Part shown: in pieces, positions 1 to 5,739 of the stretch
How the letters are laid out: each line of letters starts with the position of its first letter
Numbering within the stretch: the stretch's first letter is position 1
DNA from: an uncultured Eubacteriales bacterium
Lineage (GTDB): Bacteria; Bacillota; Clostridia; Oscillospirales; CAG-382
Direction: 5' to 3'
Length of the DNA stretch: 10,614 bases
Assembly: GCA_900550505.1 (NCBI GenBank)
Contig: URSI01000027.1
Coordinates: 1 to 10,614 of the forward strand
Position numbers and translations under genes: made by a program
The notes under the pieces: model-generated
What the model was told of the DNA's origin: nothing
What the model saw: only the letters and a program-made list of their open reading frames with translations
Databases searched by the model: none

Positions 1-142
1 GACCGTACTTGGTGACCAGGATGGGCACCAGCACGGTGGCGCCGAACATGGCGAACAGGTGCTGCAGGCCCAGCACCAGCATCCGGGGAACACCCAGCTC
101 CCGGGCGTCGTAGATGGCGTCTTGTCCAAGGTTTTTCTTCAT
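1..142 (-). CDS. uraA: Uracil/xanthine permease, N-terminal fragment (NCS2 family)
   Basis: This is the first 47 codons of a membrane nucleobase:cation symporter that imports uracil or a related base for pyrimidine salvage; the gene runs off the left edge. The reading starts at the minus-strand ATG (142-140). A charged N-terminus leads into a segment reading GLQHLFAMFGATVLVPIL, which is the conserved first transmembrane helix of the UraA/PyrP/NCS2 family. A purine-rich Shine-Dalgarno (GAGAGGA, 157-151) sits 8 nt before the ATG. The codon choice is GC-rich (about 62% GC overall, no ATA, Arg as CGG), unlike the downstream plus-strand genes, which use ATA freely. Foreign origin or a join between two genomes is possible. 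An attenuator-like leader lies directly upstream. The family is clear from helix 1; uracil versus xanthine specificity cannot be decided from this fragment. Confidence 0.85.
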   Translation of the reverse strand, partial: MKKNLGQDAIYDARELGVPRMLVLGLQHLFAMFGATVLVPILVTKYG

Positions 143-150
143 GTGACAGT

Positions 151-157
151 TCCTCTC
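151..157 (-). promoter_or_regulatory. Shine-Dalgarno of the uracil permease gene
   Basis: GAGAGGA on the minus strand lies 8 nt before the permease ATG and fixes that start. The stretch from here to the terminator (158-214) contains no other clear ORF or hairpin. It is the post-attenuator part of the leader. Confidence 0.6.
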
Positions 158-214
158 TTTCTTTTGCGCTGATCTATGTGATGTTTATTGCTGACGGAAG
201 GGTGGATAATGGCC

Positions 215-244
215 AAAAAAAATGACCGGTAAAAATACCGGTCA
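215..244 (-). terminator. Intrinsic terminator in the permease leader (putative attenuator)
   Basis: A perfect inverted repeat (TGACCGGTA, 4-nt loop, TACCGGTCA; 223-231 and 236-244) is followed on the minus strand by eight consecutive T residues (222-215). This is a textbook Rho-independent terminator pointing toward the permease, whose ATG is about 72 nt further on. The plus-strand side has no T run, so the direction is clear. The upstream arm of the stem begins with the TGA stop codon of the leader ORF, so a ribosome finishing that ORF would cover the 5' arm and block hairpin formation. That geometry suggests attenuation and not simple transcription stop, since no visible minus-strand gene lies upstream apart from the leader ORF. 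Confidence 0.8.
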
Positions 245-310
245 GAAGGGAAAAACGGAAATAAAAACAGCGGGAGCGGAGATTTTGCTGCGCAGAACGT
301 TGAACTTCAT
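242..310 (-). CDS. Putative 22-aa leader peptide of the uracil permease transcript
   Basis: A small minus-strand ORF starts at ATG 310-308 and stops at TGA 244-242. It has a good Shine-Dalgarno (GGGGAG, 324-319) 8 nt before the ATG and a perfect TATAAT about 30 nt upstream. The C-terminal end reads AVFISVFPF and is encoded by a T-rich run (GTTTTTATTTCCGTTTTT and following), so the RNA is U-rich just before the terminator stem. In enterobacterial pyrBI, the pyrL leader has the same plan: U-rich pause tract, Phe-rich codons, and a terminator that a closely following ribosome prevents. By analogy the peptide would matter as a ribosome-positioning device, not as a product. Translation is inferred; the ORF overlaps the 5' side of the plus-strand VTC remnant. 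A chance ORF is possible but the combination of signals is unusual. Confidence 0.55.
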   Translation of the reverse strand: MKFNVLRSKISAPAVFISVFPF

Positions 311-341
311 CTCGATCACTCCCCTCAGAATTTTCTTGCCT

Positions 342-347
342 ATTATA
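342..347 (-). promoter_or_regulatory. Putative -10 box of the permease leader promoter
   Basis: The minus strand carries a perfect TATAAT. A start about 7 nt downstream would give a leader RNA beginning near 335, just before the leader Shine-Dalgarno. No good -35 is present at 16-18 nt spacing (the hexamer there reads AAAATA), so the promoter is weak or activator-dependent, or the match is fortuitous. It overlaps the first recognisable VTC codons on the plus strand. Confidence 0.4.
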
Positions 348-394
348 CGGGACCGGAGGGCAAATATTTTATACGAAGCCTGTATTTTGACAAT

Positions 395-988
395 GTGTAT
401 GACAGCGTGCTGAAAGAGAAAATCGACGGAGTAAACAACCGTGAAAAATTCCGCATACGCTGCTATAACAAAGACGCAGGTTTTGTGCGTTTAGAGAAAA
501 AAAGCAAAATCAACGGTTTATGCAATAAAATATCCGCAAAGCTGACGCAGGAGGAAGCGACGAGGATTATAAACGGCGATATAAGCTGGATGAAAGACAG
601 CGGCAGGGCGCTTGTGGTGCTTATGGAGGGACGCAGATGCTCTGAATGCTTGCCGCGCGAGGGCGAGGAGTACAATGCGCCTGCGTGTGAGGCATGCGTT
701 CATTCACGTCGGCGGGAACGGGTGGCGTCAAACCCTGTGGGAGCCGAGGCGGGCGATACGGTGAGCCTTGAAAGCCGGAGCTTTAATCTGGTTCGTGTGT
801 TGCTCTGGAGCATTCCTGTTGTTATTGCTGCGGCCACTTGGCTGGCTGTAAGCTCGTACGGTGTGGTGACATCTGCGGTAATGGCGGCGGCATCGGTACC
901 GGCAAGCGTGTTGGCGCTGTATCTGGCAACGGGGCGTCATACATTTTTTTATAGAAAACTTATCATCACTTCGGTGCGCCGGGATTGA
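395..988 (+). CDS. RseC/MucC-like redox membrane protein, fused in frame to a VTC fragment
   Basis: One open frame of 197 codons from GTG 395. Residues 1 to about 68 belong to the truncated VTC domain. From about residue 69 (SGRALVVL) the sequence fits the RseC/MucC family (SoxR-reducing system, sigma-E modulator; companion of Rnf-type electron transfer in anaerobes). It has a small beta N-domain with a cysteine cluster (C82, C85, C98, C101; CxxC-x12-CxxC), then ASNPVGAEAGDTVSLE, which matches the family's 'A-N-x-x-GA-x-x-GD-x-V' stretch, then two membrane helices at about 133-155 and 158-180 and a short basic tail. Family members usually run 130-160 residues. If translation began at ATG 590 the product would be 132 residues, but no Shine-Dalgarno precedes it. 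The true native start is probably lost. The recJ start follows after 34 nt. The RseC assignment rests on pattern, not on an alignment. Confidence 0.6.
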   Translation: MYDSVLKEKIDGVNNREKFRIRCYNKDAGFVRLEKKSKINGLCNKISAKLTQEEATRIINGDISWMKDSGRALVVLMEGRRCSECLPREGEEYNAPACEACVHSRRRERVASNPVGAEAGDTVSLESRSFNLVRVLLWSIPVVIAAATWLAVSSYGVVTSAVMAAASVPASVLALYLATGRHTFFYRKLIITSVRRD

Positions 989-1022
989 GCGCTCCGAACA
1001 CAGTATAACGGGAGCACGGCAG

Positions 1023-3062
1023 ATGAAGCACGGAGTCTGGAAAATACACAGCTGCGACGATAACGCGGCACATGCGTTGGCGCGTCAGCTCGGCATAAGC
1101 AGATTGACGGCTCGGTTGCTGTGCGTGAGAGGTCAGGACACGCCTGAAAAGGCAAGAGCATTTCTTGATTCCGGAGCTGATTTTCATGATCCGTTTTTGC
1201 TGCCCGATATGGATAGGGCAGTGGCAAGGATAAATACGGCGCTTGAACGCGGCGAACGCGTTTGCGTGTATGGCGACTATGACGTTGACGGTGTCACCGC
1301 GACTACGCTGTTATACAGGTATTTGAGCGACCGCGGACTAAAGTGCAGCTATTTTATACCGGAACGCATGACCGAAGGTTATGGACTGAACATCGGTGCA
1401 ATAGAGAATATAGCCAAGGAGTCGGATCTGCTCATAACGGTCGATACGGGGATCACGGCAGTGCACGAGGTCGCATACGCGAGATCGCTCGGACTTTCCG
1501 TCATAGTGACGGATCACCATTCCTGTCGTCCCGACCTTCCGGAGGCGGAAGCAGTCATCGATCCTCACAGACCCGACAGTTGTTACCCGTTCCGTAATCT
1601 TGCCGGAGTGGGGGTCGTGTTTAAACTGGTATGTGCGCTTGAAGGAGACGATGAGGCAGTTTGCAACCAATACGGAGAGCTTGTGGCTTTGGGCACCGTT
1701 GCGGACGTAATGCCGGTGATCGATGAGAACCGCCGTATAATCTCAGATGGTATCGCGGCGATTGCCGGGACGCATAATGTGGGGCTCCGCGCTTTGATGG
1801 AGTGCGCCGGACTGATAAAAAACTCACAGCCGGTACGAAAGCTCAATTCAACGTCTGTGGGCTTTGTTATCGCTCCGCGAATAAATGCAGCCGGCAGGCT
1901 GGGCAGTGCGGCGTCTGCCGTGGAACTGCTGTTGGAAACGGACGAAAGGCGTGCGCGATTGATAGCCTCCGAACTTTGCGAGGCGAACAGGCTGAGACAG
2001 CGGACGGAGAGCGAGATATTCGCGCAGGCAGTCAGGATGATAGACGACATGGGTGTGCAGAATGATGATGTGATCATTCTGGGCTCCGAGGGCTGGCATC
2101 AGGGCGTGATAGGTATAGTGGCGTCACGTCTGAGTGAACGGTATCATTCGCCGGCAATATTGATCTCATTTGACGGAGAAAAGGGCAAAGGAAGCGGACG
2201 GAGCATAAAGGGATTCAACCTTGTCGAGGCGCTTGCTCATTGTGCCGATGTGCTTGAGGAATACGGCGGCCATGAACTGGCGGCTGGGCTCGGGATAGAA
2301 CGGGAAAAGCTGGACCGCTTTCGTACGGCAATCAACGAATATGCACGCGGCAGGCTGGATCGCAGTCAAGCTATGGTCATTGAGGCGGACGCCGAAGCTA
2401 CACTTGATGAAGTAACGCTCAAACAGGTGCGCGAGCTGGAGAGGCTCGAGCCGTTCGGACAACAAAATCCTGCCCCGATGCTGATAGTCAGAGATGTGTG
2501 CATCGATTCGGTGGTGCCGGTATCGGGTGGCAAGCATACAAAGCTCATATTCAAGGCGCCTCAGGGACCCGTGACGGCGATGTGCTTTAATGAGGAGACG
2601 TCATCTTTTCCGTACATAAGAGGCGAAAAGTGTGACGTGATGTTTACCATGGAGGAAAACGAGTATAACGGCGTTTCCGCGGTGCAGATGCTGGTGCGGG
2701 ATATCAGGCCGTGCCGGGCTGTTCTTGAGGAACTGGCGGAAGGAGTCAGGGAATATCAGGAGCGGTTTTCGCGCCCCGTCCGGTTGCCCGATGTGGAAAA
2801 TTTCAGAGATGTGTACAGACTGCTCAGACGTGTGCATACTTTGGATCTCAGGGCTGCGGCGGTCAGATTTCAGAGCCACGGCGAACATATCGGGTATTGC
2901 AGGCTCCGTATAATACTCGATGTGCTTGAGGAACGTCAGCTTATAGAGTGCAGGTATGAGGATGAAAAAGTAAGCGTGGGGTTCAGACATTCCGAGGGCA
3001 AGGTGAACCTTGAGGACAGCAGCATAATGCGCCGTTTGCGGGGCGGTGCGTGCGTCGGATGA
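1023..3062 (+). CDS. recJ: Single-stranded-DNA-specific exonuclease RecJ
   Basis: RecJ degrades single-stranded DNA 5' to 3' and acts in recombinational and mismatch repair. At 679 residues it is longer than E. coli RecJ and shorter than the B. subtilis protein, within the Bacillota range. Metal-binding DHH phosphoesterase motifs are intact: DYDVDG (85-90), VDTG (140-143), TDHH (163-166) and GTVADVMP (224-231). The DHHA1 half follows with RINAAGRLG (286-294), GWHQGVIGIVASR (357-369), GSGRS (390-394) and GGHELAAG (415-422). An OB-type domain with EPFGQQNP comes next, then a C-terminal helical/winged region ending in LLRRVHTLDLRAAAVRF and beyond, as in Firmicutes RecJ. ATG 1023 is preceded by GGGAG (1010-1014) at 8 nt. 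The gene begins 34 nt after the RseC-like frame and is 36 nt ahead of rel. No motif is missing, so it should be active. Confidence 0.96.
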   Translation: MKHGVWKIHSCDDNAAHALARQLGISRLTARLLCVRGQDTPEKARAFLDSGADFHDPFLLPDMDRAVARINTALERGERVCVYGDYDVDGVTATTLLYRYLSDRGLKCSYFIPERMTEGYGLNIGAIENIAKESDLLITVDTGITAVHEVAYARSLGLSVIVTDHHSCRPDLPEAEAVIDPHRPDSCYPFRNLAGVGVVFKLVCALEGDDEAVCNQYGELVALGTVADVMPVIDENRRIISDGIAAIAGTHNVGLRALMECAGLIKNSQPVRKLNSTSVGFVIAPRINAAGRLGSAASAVELLLETDERRARLIASELCEANRLRQRTESEIFAQAVRMIDDMGVQNDDVIILGSEGWHQGVIGIVASRLSERYHSPAILISFDGEKGKGSGRSIKGFNLVEALAHCADVLEEYGGHELAAGLGIEREKLDRFRTAINEYARGRLDRSQAMVIEADAEATLDEVTLKQVRELERLEPFGQQNPAPMLIVRDVCIDSVVPVSGGKHTKLIFKAPQGPVTAMCFNEETSSFPYIRGEKCDVMFTMEENEYNGVSAVQMLVRDIRPCRAVLEELAEGVREYQERFSRPVRLPDVENFRDVYRLLRRVHTLDLRAAAVRFQSHGEHIGYCRLRIILDVLEERQLIECRYEDEKVSVGFRHSEGKVNLEDSSIMRRLRGGACVG

Positions 3063-3098
3063 TATATAGACGAAACGATAAAACGGGGAAGGAGAGGT

Positions 3099-5297
3099 AT
3101 GATGGCTGCGGATATAAATGATTTTTTGCAGAAACTGCCGGCAAACGCCGGGTACGATCTTGAAAAAATAACCCGCGCATATGAATATGCGGCAAAAATG
3201 CATGACGGTCAGAAGCGCAAATCCGGAGAGCCGTATATCATACATCCCTTTGCCGTCGCGGAAATAATCGCACAGCTGCAGCTGGATACCGACTCGATTT
3301 GCGCGGCTTTCTTGCACGACACAGTCGAGGATTGCTCGGATAAGACGAGTGTAAACAACATAAGACGTGAATTCGGTGACGACGTTGCTGAAATAGTGGA
3401 CGGCGTGACGAAGCTGGTGAATTTGCCATTTGAAACGAAAGAGGACGAGAGCATAGAAAACCTGCGCAAGATGTTTCTTGCGATGTCGAAGGATCTGCGC
3501 GTCATATTCATCAAGCTTGCCGACAGGCTGCACAATATGCGTACTCTGGAGTTCCGCAGTGAGGGCAAACAGCGCACGATAGCGCTCGAGACCATGCACG
3601 TTTATGCTCCGCTGGCTCATAGGCTCGGTATGCAGAAAATAAAGACCGAGCTTGAAAACCTCGCGTTGAAATACCTCGACCCTATCGGATACGCGGAGGT
3701 GCAGAACGAAATAAATTCGCGCTTCGGCGAGCACGCGAATTTTTTGCAGACAGCGCAGCAAAAAGTGGAGAAGTGCTTGGATGAGTACAATATCGGGTAC
3801 AGTATAGACGGCCGTATCAAGTCCGTATACTCGATATACCGCAAGATGTATAATCAGAACAAGTCCTTTGACGAGATATACGATTTTTATGCCATCAGAG
3901 TGATAGTTGACAGCGAATTGGAATGCTATGCGGCGCTCGGCGCGATACATGAGGGATTCAGCTCCATACCGGGACGGTTCAAGGACTATATTTCCACACC
4001 GAAGCCGAATGGATACCGTTCGCTCCATACTACGGTTATCGGCAGAGACGGTATCCCCTTTGAGGTGCAGATACGCACGAAGGAGATGCACCTCGTGGCT
4101 GAGTACGGTCTCGCCGCGCATTGGAAGTATAAGAGCGGAGAACAGCAGACGCGCGAGATCATAGACAAAAAGCTGCAGTGGATACGAACATTGCTGGAAA
4201 CGGAACGCGATCCGGACGACCCGGACGAATTCCTGCGCCCGCTAAAAATAGATTTGTTTGAAGACGAGACATTCGTTTTCACGCCCAAGGGCGATGTTAT
4301 CAATCTGCCCAACGGCTCGAATTGCATAGATTTTGCCTATGCGATACATTCCGCAGTCGGCAACAAGATGGTCGGTGCGAAGGTCAACGGAAATATAGTG
4401 CCGATAGATTATGTGCTCCAGAACGGACAGATAGTCGAAGTTCTGACATCCGCTTCGTCGAAGGGCCCCAGCCGTGACTGGCTGAAGCTCGTGCGCTCGG
4501 GCGAGGCAAGAAACAAAATACGGCAGTATTTCAAAAAAGAGATGCGGGCCGAGAATATCGTGATCGGCAAATATGAGGTGGAGCGCGAGCTGAAGCGATA
4601 CGGGCGTCACTTCAGTGAGGCACAGAAGAATGAAATAGTGAAGAACGTCAGCTCACGCATAGGGCTGCCTACGGCTGACGATCTGTATAACAATATCGGT
4701 TACGGCGGAATTTCCGTTTCAAAGCTTGCGGCAAAGTTCAAGGACGAGTTTGACCGGACCGTCAGTCCGCTGACACCGGAAGAGCCCAAGCAGGAGCGCC
4801 GCCGTGATAAGCGTGACGAAAAACTGGAGCATTCCGTGATCATCGACAGCGTCAGCGGCTGTCAGGCAAAATTCGCCAAGTGCTGTAACCCTCTGCCCGG
4901 CGACAGTATCATCGGGTTCATCACAAGGGGTTACGGCGTGTCGATACACAGATACGATTGTCCCAATGCCATGCAGGGCCTGAAGGATCCGCATGAAAAG
5001 GATCGGTGGGTGGTGGCAAGCTGGACGCCGAAGGCGCTTGACAGAGCGTTCGGCAGCGAGTTTGAGGCTGCATTGAGCATATATGTGGATTATAAGCCGA
5101 GCATATTGGCGGATATCACCGTTGCGCTCACGGATATGAAGGTGGCGGTCACCTCCGTTTCGGTCAAAGAAAATGACGGCAACGGAATGATAGTGGCTGT
5201 TGTGAGAAGCAGCGGCGTGGAGCATCTGCGCGGGGTGATGAACGGGCTGAAACGGGTTGACGGAGTAAGAGACGTGGTGAGAGGTTCGGCGGGATGA
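3099..5297 (+). CDS. relA: Bifunctional (p)ppGpp synthetase/hydrolase Rel (RSH family)
   Basis: Ribosome-associated enzyme that makes (p)ppGpp from ATP and GDP/GTP under amino-acid starvation and also hydrolyses it. Domain order is the full long-RSH one. The HD hydrolase has IIHP (47-50), LHDTVED (72-78) and DRLHNMRTL (142-150). The synthetase has RIKSVYSIYRKM (239-250), GRFKDYISTPKPNGYRSLH (292-310) and FEVQIRT (321-327). TGS covers about 388-450, the zinc-finger/RIS region has CCNPLPGD (595-602) and HRYDCPN, and an ACT domain occupies about 655-732. The RFKD at 293-296 is the RxKD form typical of bifunctional Rel, not the ExDD form of synthetase-only RelA, and the HD motif is intact. Both activities are therefore expected. 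Tandem ATGs (3099, 3102) follow a strong GGGGAAGGAGAGG; either could be used. In many Clostridia apt lies between recJ and rel, and it is absent here. The stop overlaps the dtd start. Confidence 0.96.
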   Translation: MMAADINDFLQKLPANAGYDLEKITRAYEYAAKMHDGQKRKSGEPYIIHPFAVAEIIAQLQLDTDSICAAFLHDTVEDCSDKTSVNNIRREFGDDVAEIVDGVTKLVNLPFETKEDESIENLRKMFLAMSKDLRVIFIKLADRLHNMRTLEFRSEGKQRTIALETMHVYAPLAHRLGMQKIKTELENLALKYLDPIGYAEVQNEINSRFGEHANFLQTAQQKVEKCLDEYNIGYSIDGRIKSVYSIYRKMYNQNKSFDEIYDFYAIRVIVDSELECYAALGAIHEGFSSIPGRFKDYISTPKPNGYRSLHTTVIGRDGIPFEVQIRTKEMHLVAEYGLAAHWKYKSGEQQTREIIDKKLQWIRTLLETERDPDDPDEFLRPLKIDLFEDETFVFTPKGDVINLPNGSNCIDFAYAIHSAVGNKMVGAKVNGNIVPIDYVLQNGQIVEVLTSASSKGPSRDWLKLVRSGEARNKIRQYFKKEMRAENIVIGKYEVERELKRYGRHFSEAQKNEIVKNVSSRIGLPTADDLYNNIGYGGISVSKLAAKFKDEFDRTVSPLTPEEPKQERRRDKRDEKLEHSVIIDSVSGCQAKFAKCCNPLPGDSIIGFITRGYGVSIHRYDCPNAMQGLKDPHEKDRWVVASWTPKALDRAFGSEFEAALSIYVDYKPSILADITVALTDMKVAVTSVSVKENDGNGMIVAVVRSSGVEHLRGVMNGLKRVDGVRDVVRGSAG

Positions 5298-5737
5298 CAC
5301 TTTTGATACAGCGCTGCCTTTCCGCTTCGATGACCGTTGACGGTGTGAGCGTGGCGGCTATGGAAGACGGTGCGGTGGTTTTTGTCGGAGTGCGGCGCGG
5401 AGATCGCATCGAAGATGTACGGACGGCCGCCGAAAAGCTTTGCGGGTTGAGGATATTCCCCGATGAACGCGGTCGGATGGATCGCTCCGCGACACAAACG
5501 GGCGCAGGTTTTTTGCTCGTACCGAATTTCACGCTTTGCGGAGACGCAACCCATGGCAGGCGTCCGGATTGTACGGACGCAGCACCTCCCGACGAGGCAA
5601 AGCATATGTTCGAACGGTTCGTCGACGAGGTCGCGGCACAGGTGCCAGTGCAGTGCGGGGTTTTCGGCGCGGATATGCAGGTTACGGTGGTGAACGACGG
5701 ACCGCTTTGCATTATTTATGACACGAGGAACCGTTGA
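5294..5737 (+). CDS. dtd: D-aminoacyl-tRNA deacylase (DTD family), divergent active site
   Basis: DTD hydrolyses D-aminoacyl-tRNAs (and Gly-tRNA-Ala) to keep D-amino acids out of proteins. The 147-residue length and overall pattern fit: an IQR-x-x-x-AS-x-TVDG start, LRIFPDERGRM (52-62), GRRPD and FGADMQVTVVNDGP (124-137). Two signature motifs differ from the canonical ones. SQFTL is PNFTL at 77-81, keeping Phe79 and Thr80 but losing Ser-Gln. GPVT is GPLC at 136-139, keeping the Gly-Pro that forms the chiral selectivity loop but losing Thr. The body of the protein is otherwise well conserved and shows no frameshift. It starts at ATG 5294, overlapping the rel stop (ATGA), so translation is probably coupled. 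It may be an active but divergent DTD, or a DTD-fold protein with shifted specificity. Confidence 0.88.
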   Translation: MTLLIQRCLSASMTVDGVSVAAMEDGAVVFVGVRRGDRIEDVRTAAEKLCGLRIFPDERGRMDRSATQTGAGFLLVPNFTLCGDATHGRRPDCTDAAPPDEAKHMFERFVDEVAAQVPVQCGVFGADMQVTVVNDGPLCIIYDTRNR

Positions 5738-5739
5738 GG

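Larger units (their letters stand above)
233..604 (+). pseudogene. VTC-domain (polyphosphate polymerase) remnant
   Basis: VTC domains fold as a tunnel that binds triphosphate and, in the yeast Vtc4 enzyme, polymerise polyphosphate from ATP. The frame is open from a TAA at 230-232, but homology is convincing only from about 341. There it reads GKYFIRSLYFDN, then KEKIDGVNNREKFRIRCYN, then RLEKKSKINGLCNK and a GDISWM motif. These are the hallmark IRSLYFD, EKFRIR and LExKxK segments, with the basic residues lining the tunnel. The domain normally spans 200-300 residues; only about 85-90 are present. The C-terminal half is missing and the frame passes into an RseC-like protein near 600. The N-terminal conserved YRHExK region is absent or degraded, and no ATG start with a ribosome site serves this frame (the first usable start is GTG 395, inside the domain). 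GC here is low, about 40% over 481-600. It is most likely a non-functional fragment. Confidence 0.7.

Noticed and set aside
387..392. Plus-strand TTGACA resembling a -35 box
   Set aside because: No -10 at 16-18 nt; it encodes the conserved FDN of the VTC motif.
222..413. 63-codon plus-strand frame at the left edge
   Set aside because: No ribosome site at its ATG and it runs out of frame with the VTC motifs beginning at 341; at most part of a degraded VTC start.
2601..4121. 506-codon open frame on the minus strand across recJ and rel
   Set aside because: It is antisense to two clearly recognisable genes, its product has no recognisable domain and an odd His/Tyr/Arg-rich make-up, and no ribosome site supports it. 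Long antisense frames are expected in this codon bias.
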